A stretch of 8,018 nt of DNA from Candidatus Nomurabacteria bacterium (GTDB lineage Bacteria > Patescibacteriota > Saccharimonadia > Saccharimonadales > Saccharimonadaceae). The notes under the pieces were generated by a model. That model had not been told where the DNA came from, did no database searches, and saw nothing but the letters and a program-made list of their open reading frames with translations. The translations under genes were made by a program, and so were the position numbers. This document shows positions 1-4,617 of the stretch, piece by piece (the first letter of the stretch is position 1; the number at the start of each line of letters is the position of its first letter). The stretch lies in assembly GCA_031287975.1 (NCBI GenBank), contig JAITSF010000016.1, forward strand, positions 1 through 8,018. The letters are read 5' to 3'.

Positions 1-201
1 GAGCCGATTCAGTTTCCGTTGAGCGGTGTGATTACTGGTTGGTCGGAGGGTTTGACTGGCGCGCAGGTCGGCGGGGTTTATGAGTTGACAATTCCGGCTG
101 ACAAAGCTTACGGCGGCGAGGCCGGCGAAAGTGCTACGTCTGGGCCGCTGAAATTTATTGTGGAAATTGTGTCGATTGACGACATAGTAGAAGAAGAATA
201 A
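1..201 (+). CDS. FKBP-type peptidyl-prolyl cis-trans isomerase, C-terminal part
   Basis: This is the end of a gene that begins left of the window; the frame is open from base 1 and stops with TAA at 199-201. The 66 visible residues match the C-terminal half of the FKBP fold: PLSGVITGWSEGL aligns with the family's G-x-V-I-x-G-W-x-E-G-L motif, VGGVYELTIPADKAYGG with the G-G-x-x-x-L-x-I-P-x-x-x-A-Y-G motif, and LKFIVEIVSI with the closing beta strand. The family catalyses cis-trans isomerisation of X-Pro peptide bonds and often assists folding in the envelope or cytoplasm; location cannot be judged because the N-terminus is missing. The protein ends in an acidic tail (DDIVEEE). It lies 9 nt ahead of the pyrophosphatase gene on the same strand, so the two are probably co-transcribed. 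Confidence 0.85.
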   Translation, partial: EPIQFPLSGVITGWSEGLTGAQVGGVYELTIPADKAYGGEAGESATSGPLKFIVEIVSIDDIVEEE

Positions 202-207
202 GGAGGG
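200..207 (+). promoter_or_regulatory. Ribosome binding site of the pyrophosphatase gene
   Basis: AAGGAGGG directly follows the FKBP coding sequence, overlapping its TAA stop by two bases, and sits 3 nt before the ATG at 211. It is a near-perfect anti-16S match and fixes the start of the next gene. Confidence 0.7.
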
Positions 208-210
208 AAA

Positions 211-1119
211 ATGGCGACATTGGTTTTTGGACATACCAGCCCAGACACAGACACGATTGTTTCGGCCATAGCTTTGGCGAGTTTTTTGGATGACGCAGAG
301 GCTTGCGCATTGGGCGAGCCGAACAAGGAAACGGCGTATGTGTTAGAGAAGTTTAGCCTGGACACGCCGAGAATTATTGAAAAAGTCGCTGGGCAGAAAG
401 TGGCGATTGTGGACACCACCGAACTAAGTCAGTTGCCGTCGGATATTGAACAGGCGGAGATTGAAAGGGTGGTTGATCATCATCGTTTGGGCGGGTTGAC
501 TACGGCGGCACCGGTCAACGTTGATGTTCGACCGTGGGGTTGTACTTCGACTGTGGTTTGGAGTTTGTTTATTGATATTTTCGGTCGCGCGGTTCCGAAA
601 AATATTGCCGGTGCTATGGTCTGCGCGATTTTGTCGGACACAGTGTTGTTTAAAAGTCCGACCACAACCAAATACGACCGGCGGGCAGTCGAAGAGTTGG
701 CCAGTACCGCTGGTATTGAAGATGTCGAGGGGCTGGGTATGGAAATGCTCAAAGTGAAATCTTCGATTGCCGATGACAGCGCGGCTGATTTGGTCAAGCG
801 CGATTATAAAGATTTTGATTTTAATGGCAAGAAAGTCGGTATCGGACAGGTTGAGTTGGTGGAATTGGCTATGATTGACCCTAAACTGGACGATCTTAAG
901 GCCGAGCTGCAAAAACTAAAGACTGACGGCGAGTATTGGGGAGTGATTATGTTGATTACTGATATTATGAAAGAGGGTTCGTTGGTGGTGGCGTATACTG
1001 ATGACGATGCCGAGGTAGGGCGGATTTTGGGCGGCGAGTTGGTCAATGGCCAAGGTTGGATTGACGGCATTATGAGCCGCAAGAAACAAGTCGCGGCCCC
1101 TTTGGCCGCGGAGCTGTAA
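211..1119 (+). CDS. ppaC: Manganese-dependent inorganic pyrophosphatase (family II, DHH superfamily)
   Basis: The enzyme hydrolyses pyrophosphate to two phosphates in the cytoplasm, pulling biosynthetic reactions forward. At 302 residues it has the usual family II length. The N-terminal DHH domain shows GHTSPDTDT (His8, Asp12, Asp14), Asp68 in VDTTE, the signature VVDHHR (Asp89-His90-His91) and ILSDTVLFKSPTTT with Asp143; these are the metal-binding positions of the family. The C-terminal DHHA2 domain ends with the substrate-binding SRKKQV motif (289-294). There is no sign of regulatory CBS or DRTGG insertions, so this is the simple two-domain form. One oddity is that the usual V-D-H-N-E motif reads V-D-T-T-E. 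The ATG at 211 is supported by the ribosome binding site just upstream. It follows the FKBP gene by 9 nt and is likely in the same operon. Confidence 0.97.
   Translation: MATLVFGHTSPDTDTIVSAIALASFLDDAEACALGEPNKETAYVLEKFSLDTPRIIEKVAGQKVAIVDTTELSQLPSDIEQAEIERVVDHHRLGGLTTAAPVNVDVRPWGCTSTVVWSLFIDIFGRAVPKNIAGAMVCAILSDTVLFKSPTTTKYDRRAVEELASTAGIEDVEGLGMEMLKVKSSIADDSAADLVKRDYKDFDFNGKKVGIGQVELVELAMIDPKLDDLKAELQKLKTDGEYWGVIMLITDIMKEGSLVVAYTDDDAEVGRILGGELVNGQGWIDGIMSRKKQVAAPLAAEL
1092..1110 (+). repeat. GC-rich hairpin at the end of ppaC
   Basis: CGCGGCC (1092-1098) and GGCCGCG (1104-1110) form a perfect 7-bp stem with a 5-nt loop, overlapping the last codons of the pyrophosphatase. No T run follows, so it is not a convincing intrinsic terminator; it could slow 3' exonucleases or simply reflect the AAPLAAE coding sequence. 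Confidence 0.4.
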
Positions 1120-1152
1120 TTTAGGATTTGGGGTCAGGCTTCAGGTTCCGTT

Positions 1153-1467
1153 CTACATTAAGTGCATTGCAGCAAGGACGGTCCTTGCTGCAAAAGAAGT
1201 AGTGTCGCAGTTGGTTATCACTAGGTTAACTACTGACGAGATTGATAGCTTTAAATCCGATTCGGCTTGTTCGGCTTGAACGGGGCCAGGATTAGCAAGT
1301 AATAGTAACGAACCAACAAAAATCATGCCCACCGCCGTTACGAAGGCTTTAGCCTGAAGCAATCCGGTTATAAATTTGTCTGGATTGTTTCGCTGCGCTC
1401 GAAATGGCGCGGGGAAAGCTGCCCGCGATGGCCACGTCTGGTTTAATCGACTTAATAATTTCTTCAT
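1153..1467 (-). CDS. Small hypothetical protein with a signal-peptide-like segment
   Basis: This 104-residue ORF is not recognised. The ATG at 1467 was chosen because GGAGGGGGG lies a few bases upstream; in-frame starts farther out (TTG at 1506, ATG at 1485) lack such a site. The sequence begins MKKLLSRLN, is followed by a basic and proline-rich stretch (about residues 10-40), then a hydrophobic segment AFVTAVGMIFVGSLLLLANP near residues 41-60 and PVQAEQ, which resembles a signal-peptidase cleavage site. The remaining 38 or so residues have no recognisable motif. The N-region is unusually long for a signal peptide because the part encoding FRAQRNNPD overlaps a palindromic repeat-like segment (1381-1427). 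The 3' end overlaps a perfect 13-bp inverted repeat. It could be a genuine short envelope protein, the decayed start of a longer secreted protein, or a chance ORF. The ribosome binding site and upstream promoter favour a transcribed gene. Confidence 0.4.
   Translation of the reverse strand: MKKLLSRLNQTWPSRAAFPAPFRAQRNNPDKFITGLLQAKAFVTAVGMIFVGSLLLLANPGPVQAEQAESDLKLSISSVVNLVITNCDTTSFAARTVLAAMHLM
1167..1193. repeat. Perfect 13-bp inverted repeat
   Basis: TTGCAGCAAGGAC (1167-1179) and GTCCTTGCTGCAA (1181-1193) are exact reverse complements around one central base. As RNA it would make a long, stable hairpin on either strand. Neither side has a T run, so it is not a standard intrinsic terminator. 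It lies in the last codons of the small minus-strand ORF and between that ORF and the end of ppaC, so it could still act as a bidirectional end signal or an RNA-stabilising element. Confidence 0.7.
1381..1427. repeat. Palindromic intergenic-type repeat segment
   Basis: Two adjoining hairpins are visible: TTTCG (1388-1392) with CGAAA (1400-1404), and CGCGGG (1408-1413) with CCCGCG (1422-1427). The first, read as GATTGTTTCGCTGCGCTCG followed by AAATGGC, resembles the widespread short dispersed repeats of the form ATTGC-TTCG...CG-CAATGAC found between genes in many bacteria. Only one copy is in the window, so its repeat nature rests on resemblance and needs a whole-genome check. Confidence 0.4.
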
Positions 1468-1504
1468 TTTTTCCCCCCTCCACATTACTTTCTTGTCGGC
1501 TGTC

Positions 1505-1528
1505 AAAAAGGACAGCCACTTGGCTGTC
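1505..1528 (-). terminator. Intrinsic terminator or attenuator hairpin in the leader of the small ORF
   Basis: Read on the minus strand, GACAGCCA (1528-1521) and TGGCTGTC (1518-1511) form a perfect 8-bp stem, followed by C and TTTTT (1509-1505). A third copy, GACAGCC (1504-1498), lies immediately downstream and could pair instead with the second arm, which would dissolve the terminator. It sits between a likely minus-strand promoter (about 1626-1653) and the start codon of the small ORF at 1467, so it could end a small RNA or act as an attenuator. Confidence 0.5.
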
Positions 1529-1622
1529 TAAGCTCAAACTTTGAACGTTTCCATTCGCAAGTCGTAGTGGCTGCCCATTGCTGACTTGCTACAAAAAACA
1601 GAAACCTGATGTTTAAACTTAG
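1505..1622 (-). ncRNA. Possible structured leader or small RNA
   Basis: A minus-strand transcript from the predicted promoter would begin near 1620 and run to the terminator ending near 1505. It would contain a hairpin with 7-bp outer arms GCAAGTC (1589-1583) and GACTTGC (1563-1557), a small internal loop and a short inner stem, then a spacer, then the terminator hairpin. No known riboswitch consensus was recognised. On the plus strand the inner stem of the first hairpin pairs slightly better (a G-U pair instead of an A-C mismatch), which weakens the strand assignment. Confidence 0.3.
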
Positions 1623-1625
1623 ACA

Positions 1626-1653
1626 TTGTAATTCTAGCAATAACGAAATCAAA
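1626..1653 (-). promoter_or_regulatory. Predicted sigma70-type promoter for the leader and small ORF
   Basis: On the minus strand there is TTGATT, a 16-bp gap and TACAAT, with a TTGCTAGAAT extended -10-like alternative inside. Transcription would start near 1620, upstream of the two-hairpin leader. The -10 hexamer is good and the -35 moderate. Confidence 0.4.
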
Positions 1654-1662
1654 AGTAAAGGG

Positions 1663-1689
1663 TTAATTTACGCCGCCGGCCTTGAACAT
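1663..1689. repeat. Left copy of a 27-bp direct repeat (att-like)
   Basis: These 27 bases are identical to 3286-3312, which are the last nine codons including the TAA of the dsbA-like gene. Similarity continues seven more bases leftward (1656-1662 against 3279-3285) with two mismatches. On the other side it stops abruptly: no further dsbA codons are present. The left copy is therefore a detached 3' end of dsbA and marks one border of the M20/transposase segment. Confidence 0.85.
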
Positions 1690-1740
1690 TGTAAGCTAAA
1701 CATACACCCAGAATCCCCCATTCCCACTCCCACAACTAAA

Positions 1741-1805
1741 AACAACCCCCTAACCTGTATTCTAGTAATTGGAATAACTAAGAACTAGGAAAAGAGGGGG
1801 TTGTT
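1741..1805 (+). promoter_or_regulatory. Hairpin hiding the ribosome binding site of the transposase fragment
   Basis: AACAACCCCCT (1741-1751) and AGGGGGTTGTT (1795-1805) are perfect 11-bp complements. The second arm contains AGGGGG, the likely ribosome binding site for the ATG at 1807. In a transcript entering from outside, the two arms would pair and block translation, while a transcript starting between them would leave the site free. This is a known way for insertion sequences to avoid activation by neighbouring promoters; its use here is inferred. Confidence 0.55.
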
Positions 1806-1806
1806 A

Positions 1807-1977
1807 ATGTCTAGTATAACTCAAGATATGCGTTACTTGGAGAGTTTAATGAAATACGCTATGCGTTATGGTGTGGCTAGGGCTAGTCGTAAATACAATC
1901 AGTACCCATCGTATATCTACTTTTGGCATCAACGATGGTTAAGTAGTGGTAGGCAGATTGAATCACTAAGGCACTGA
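1807..1977 (+). pseudogene. N-terminal fragment of an insertion-sequence transposase
   Basis: The 56-residue product has the helix-turn-helix start typical of a group of rve/DDE transposases related to IS3 and IS481: MSSITQDMRYLESLMKYA, then YGVARASRKYNQ (the recognition helix region), then SYIYFWHQRW and IESLRH near the end. Intact relatives run to about 300 residues or more with an integrase core carrying a DDE triad; here the frame stops with TGA just after the first domain and no downstream frame restores the rest, so the element is truncated and cannot be active by itself. It is preceded by the hairpin described at 1741-1805. The stop codon overlaps the ATG of the next ORF (TGATG). The family assignment is from memory of the conserved N-terminal pattern. 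Confidence 0.6.
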
Positions 1978-2201
1978 TGTATTGTAAGGATGAATGTGTT
2001 GCTTGGTATCAAGCTGTTGAGAGGACAAATAGGGTAAAAATATTGAATCAACTCAGTATGATAAGCGACGAATTAGAAGCTGAACGGCTTAAAAGATATC
2101 TAGTGAAAATCGAAATGGGCGCGACAGTTATTAAATGTTGTGATACTATAATGTTATTAAGCCAAGGAGAGATTATTCAGTATGGAAGACCAGATTGTTA
2201 G
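1977..2201 (+). CDS. Short unrecognised ORF before the M20 peptidase
   Basis: This 74-residue ORF starts at an ATG overlapping the transposase fragment's stop and ends 20 nt inside the M20 peptidase gene. The product has a charged, probably helical middle (SDELEAERLKRYLVKIE) and an ending MLLSQGEIIQYGRPD that loosely resembles the tail of an ABC-type ATPase, which is not enough for a call. A weak AAGG lies 5 nt upstream of the start. The open frame extends upstream only to a TGA at 1959-1961. It may be a small gene coupled to the peptidase, the remnant of a truncated neighbour carried with the element, or non-coding DNA. Confidence 0.25.
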   Translation: MYCKDECVAWYQAVERTNRVKILNQLSMISDELEAERLKRYLVKIEMGATVIKCCDTIMLLSQGEIIQYGRPDC

Positions 2202-2640
2202 GCTGTTGACAAAATTGATATCGATTCCGTCCGTATCGGGTCAGGAGGCTGAGATATTGGATTTTGTTTTTGGTTGGATGGATGAACATAACTACCGAAC
2301 TGTTCGAAAAACTGATGACTATTGCGCTGGCCTAGTAAACGCTGGGAATAACAGAGCTTTAATTCTGGCTGGTCATATTGATACCGTGGGTGGCAATGTC
2401 GATGACTGGAGCTACGCACCGACTTTTCCGGTGATCGAAAATGAGAAATTATACGGATTGGGCGCGTCTGATATGAAGTCGGCTGTCGCGGCTAATATGG
2501 TAATTGGTTCGGCGCTAAAACCGAAAAACTATGACTTATGGGTTGTTGCTGCGGCCAATGAAGAGGTTGATGGACGTGGCACAAAGGAATTTTTAAATGG
2601 TTTGAGCGTGAACATCATTATGAAGAAATCGATTGTATAA
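2182..2640 (+). CDS. M20-family metallopeptidase, N-terminal part (frameshifted gene)
   Basis: This is the first part of a peptidase of the M20 / succinyl-diaminopimelate desuccinylase-like family, two-zinc enzymes that hydrolyse peptide or acyl-amide bonds. The ATG at 2182 has AAGGAGAG about 10 nt upstream. Visible motifs are ILAGHIDTVGG (His65 metal ligand, Asp67), LYGLGASDMKSA (bridging Asp97) and AANEEVDGRGTKEF (Glu127 general base and Glu128 ligand). From about residue 138 the frame departs from the family and reaches a TAA at 2638-2640 after a non-homologous tail. The family sequence continues in the frame one base back. One extra T in the T5 run at 2590-2594 would join the parts as EFFKWFERE, giving one 362-residue protein. 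The exact substrate cannot be told. Confidence 0.85.
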   Translation: MEDQIVRLLTKLISIPSVSGQEAEILDFVFGWMDEHNYRTVRKTDDYCAGLVNAGNNRALILAGHIDTVGGNVDDWSYAPTFPVIENEKLYGLGASDMKSAVAANMVIGSALKPKNYDLWVVAAANEEVDGRGTKEFLNGLSVNIIMKKSIV

Positions 2641-3269
2641 TTGCAGAGCCGACTAATGCAGATTCGATTTATTTGGGTCACAGGGGAAATCGATTTGTTG
2701 AGCTAAAGTTCTCTGGTGACTCTGGTCATGCTTCCAGCCAAACACTCTACAATCGTGGTGCCATTAAACGCGCGGTTAATTTTTTGCACCACATACCGAC
2801 AATTGTCGAGGATTGTAGGCGTTTTGACGATAAACCGCTCGACGAGCCGTCGATAGTGCCATCTCGGATTCAATCTGGCGATTATTCTCGACCAAACCAA
2901 TTATTGTCGGACGCCTATGTGTCGTTAGATATTAGAACAACCCCCAAATTTGATAGGAATTTTCATAAGTGGGTGGTTGGCTTAAGTAAAAAATTTAATT
3001 TTACTTGGAGGTATGTTGCTCAACCAGTTGGGTCAACTGTAAACAATAAACATGGTTTAGTAAAAAAAATGCTTAGTATCGACAAAAGCCTGCGGCTCAC
3101 AACCAGCCCGATGTCGAACGATCAAGTGTTTTTTGCTAAGCGCGGTATTGACACTATTGTGTTCGGTCCTGGCGAAAGCGCTGAGGCTCATAAGACCGAT
3201 GAATTTGTTCGTTTGGAAAATATACAAAGATACACAAGAATAATTACTAAGTTAATAGAATCGCTATGA
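2592..3269 (+). CDS. M20-family metallopeptidase, C-terminal part (frameshifted gene)
   Basis: This is the continuation of the peptidase in the other frame, ending at TGA 3267-3269. No ribosome binding site or ATG opens it; the first ordinary start codon in frame is TTG at 2673, which would leave out homologous sequence (KWFEREHHYEEID and the ligand Glu in IIAEPT, codon 2646-2648). After HRGNRFVELKFSG comes the dimerisation domain with SGHASS, then the return to the catalytic domain with MSNDQVFFAKRGI, VFGPGESAEAHKTDE (the final zinc-ligand His) and the closing helix. All catalytic positions are kept across the two parts, so inactivation is recent, or the shift is a sequencing error or is bypassed. 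The gene runs toward dsbA, with only 16 bp between the stops. Its base use is more AT-rich than the flanking genes, in line with transfer. Confidence 0.85.
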   Translation, partial: FKWFEREHHYEEIDCIIAEPTNADSIYLGHRGNRFVELKFSGDSGHASSQTLYNRGAIKRAVNFLHHIPTIVEDCRRFDDKPLDEPSIVPSRIQSGDYSRPNQLLSDAYVSLDIRTTPKFDRNFHKWVVGLSKKFNFTWRYVAQPVGSTVNNKHGLVKKMLSIDKSLRLTTSPMSNDQVFFAKRGIDTIVFGPGESAEAHKTDEFVRLENIQRYTRIITKLIESL

Positions 3270-3287
3270 AAAACTTTATAAAGTTTT
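3270..3287. terminator. AT-rich perfect palindrome between convergent genes
   Basis: AAAACTTTATAAAGTTTT is a perfect 18-bp palindrome filling the gap between the M20 peptidase stop and the dsbA-like stop. As RNA it gives a 7-bp stem with a UAUA loop ending in U4 on both strands, so it may work as a weak bidirectional terminator. It has no G-C-rich core, so the stem is not very stable. Confidence 0.4.
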
Positions 3288-3312
3288 AATTTACGCCGCC
3301 GGCCTTGAACAT
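3286..3312. repeat. Right copy of the 27-bp direct repeat (3' end of dsbA)
   Basis: Identical to 1663-1689. On the minus strand it spells the final codons MFKAGGVN and TAA of the dsbA-like gene, so the gene stays intact at this border. The paired copies enclose about 1.6 kb holding the transposase stub and the M20 peptidase. Confidence 0.85.
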
Positions 3313-4005
3313 GCGTTGGATTGTTGAGTAGTTGCCTTCAAATCCAGAGGAAGTGTAGTCGTTGAAGATAAAATACGGTACGCCGGAGATGGAGTTGGTT
3401 TGCATGGAAATTTGAGCTTTGCGGGTGTTGGTGGCGAGGGTGTCTTTGGGTTGTTGAGTGTCGAAACAATCGCGGAATTCGTCCATATTGAGGTCTGATT
3501 GTTCGGCTTGGTCGTAGAAAACTTGGTTGTCCCACTTGGGGATTTCCGGCGCGCCTTTTTTGTCGCCGATGCCTTTGGAATAATAATTGTCGGTTAAGTA
3601 GTTTTGCATGGTTTCGTAAAATCCCCAAAATTTATCGGGTTGGCGAGCGGCACAATAGCCGGCGATGTTGCCGCGATAGGAATTTTGGCTGTGTTCGGAA
3701 ACGATATCGACCAAACGCAGTTCGTAATAAATTTTGTCGGTGTCGATAAAGTCGCGTTGGAAATCGTCAAAACTGTCGTGCAGAGCCAAGTAAAACTTGG
3801 CGCAGTATGGACACATCATGTCAACATATTCAATAAAATGGTTGACAGCTTGGGGCGAGCCGAAAGTCATTTCCGGCTGCCAAGTTTCGACCGATTTAGC
3901 GGTTTGTGGTGTAACGGCGTTCCAGACAAACAGTGCCACGACTAATCCGATAGCGACAATCGCCAAGCTCCAACGCACGATTCGTCCAATGTCAAGATTC
4001 TGCAT
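3286..4005 (-). CDS. Membrane-anchored DsbA-like thiol-disulfide oxidoreductase
   Basis: The 239-residue protein belongs to the DsbA / thioredoxin_4 group, which makes or exchanges disulfide bonds in exported proteins. A single hydrophobic segment at residues 11-29 (WSLAIVAIGLVVALFVWNA), after a short basic start, acts as a signal anchor placing the domain outside the membrane. The thioredoxin fold shows HFIEYVDMMCPYCAKFY with the CPYC active site (Cys65, Cys68), an inserted helical region containing FWGFYETM, and the cis-proline loop SGVPYFIF (Pro210). Cys118 and Cys180 are extra cysteines that could form a structural disulfide. The start at 4005 is supported by AAGGAG at 4010-4015. The first 14 nt overlap the end of the upstream membrane protein gene, so the two are translationally coupled. 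The last 27 nt are duplicated at 1663-1689. Confidence 0.93.
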   Translation of the reverse strand: MQNLDIGRIVRWSLAIVAIGLVVALFVWNAVTPQTAKSVETWQPEMTFGSPQAVNHFIEYVDMMCPYCAKFYLALHDSFDDFQRDFIDTDKIYYELRLVDIVSEHSQNSYRGNIAGYCAARQPDKFWGFYETMQNYLTDNYYSKGIGDKKGAPEIPKWDNQVFYDQAEQSDLNMDEFRDCFDTQQPKDTLATNTRKAQISMQTNSISGVPYFIFNDYTSSGFEGNYSTIQRMFKAGGVN

Positions 4006-4576
4006 TTGACTCCTTTCTCGACTTGGCTTTGGGTTGCATACTGCTTAAAAATCCTAAACGCCGGATCGCAAAAATAATCGGCGCCAAAGCCGCTGCCATT
4101 AAAAGTAGCGAAAAACTTTGCAAGAATGTCATGGCGGAAGCACCGAACAAGCTCATCAAAACCGGTAGCAAAATTGTGCCGCCGCAAACTGGACAACCGG
4201 CACCGATTAAGGCTATCAACGAAGCGCTGGCGCTTTCTAAAACCGCCGTGTCGTCAAGCCGCCGGCGGGTTCGCCATAGAAAAACTATCATGCTGATAAT
4301 CAAGCCTTGTCCGGCAGCCGCTAAGAAAATCAGAATTTTTTCGATTGACAAAAAGTTGGTTAGAAATTCCCAATAAACTTGTCCGATAACAAAAAATTTG
4401 TCGCCAAAAGGCAGGTTTATCAACAACTGCAAAAAGTTATTGCCAGACGAAAGCAAATTAAAAAGAAAGATAAAAAACAGCGTCGCGCCAACCGCCGACA
4501 ACCAAAACTGCCAGCCGTTGGCGGCTTTTTTAATTCCGATGCTGACAGTCCGCCAGCTTTTGATGACTCTTTTCAT
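3992..4576 (-). CDS. Four-helix membrane protein with intramembrane CPVC motif
   Basis: The 194-residue protein has hydrophobic segments near residues 22-42, 79-101, 116-144 and 149-171, and a basic hydrophilic tail (QPKAKSRKES). The third segment contains IGAGCPVCGGTILLPVL, with Cys128 and Cys131 spaced as CxxC beside glycines and a following proline, inside or at the edge of the membrane. I do not recognise a named family. The CxxC pair, plus coupled translation with a DsbA-like protein (14-nt overlap), suggests it passes electrons to or from that protein, as DsbB, VKOR or CcdA do in other bacteria; the sequence is not clearly any of these. No ribosome binding site precedes the ATG at 4576, but a strong promoter ends 7 nt before it, so translation is probably leaderless. 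Metal binding by the CxxC is an alternative. Confidence 0.85.
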   Translation of the reverse strand: MKRVIKSWRTVSIGIKKAANGWQFWLSAVGATLFFIFLFNLLSSGNNFLQLLINLPFGDKFFVIGQVYWEFLTNFLSIEKILIFLAAAGQGLIISMIVFLWRTRRRLDDTAVLESASASLIALIGAGCPVCGGTILLPVLMSLFGASAMTFLQSFSLLLMAAALAPIIFAIRRLGFLSSMQPKAKSRKESNAES

Positions 4577-4583
4577 GTCGAGT

Positions 4584-4613
4584 ATTTTAGCACAAGCCGC
4601 TAATAAATTTCAA
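4584..4613 (-). promoter_or_regulatory. Promoter of the membrane protein-dsbA operon
   Basis: On the minus strand TTGAAA (4613-4608), an 18-bp gap and TAAAAT (4589-4584) with an extended TGC before the -10. Only 7 nt separate the -10 from the ATG at 4576, so the predicted start of transcription falls on or next to the A of the ATG, giving a leaderless mRNA. It lies just after the rel stop codon. Confidence 0.6.
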
Positions 4614-4617
4614 GGGT

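Noticed and set aside
424..912. Long minus-strand open frame opposite ppaC
   Set aside because: The plus strand is a clear pyrophosphatase; the antisense product has no family features and is a codon-bias shadow.
1092..1110. Intrinsic terminator of the FKBP-ppaC operon
   Set aside because: The stem is perfect, but it lies before the stop codon and is followed by GAGCTGTAATTTAGG rather than a T run.
1167..1193. Guanidine-II type hairpin (an ACGG-containing loop)
   Set aside because: The ACGG falls in the loop only by partial unpairing and the required second hairpin is missing.
1349..1537. A 62-codon minus-strand open frame overlapping the small secreted-peptide ORF
   Set aside because: It has no ribosome binding site, runs through the terminator hairpin and repeat segment, and lacks any recognisable motif; the overlapping frame has a better start and a coherent hydrophobic segment.
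1663..1689. Left repeat as the remnant of a second complete dsbA gene
   Set aside because: Similarity to dsbA stops sharply at the ATG codon within the repeat; beyond it the minus-strand frame has a stop codon and no dsbA-like residues.
2583..2600. Programmed -1 frameshift in the M20 gene
   Set aside because: The shift direction fits, but there is no proper X-XXY-YYZ slippery heptamer and no clear downstream pseudoknot; this family is not known to use frameshifting. A one-base deletion or read error is simpler.
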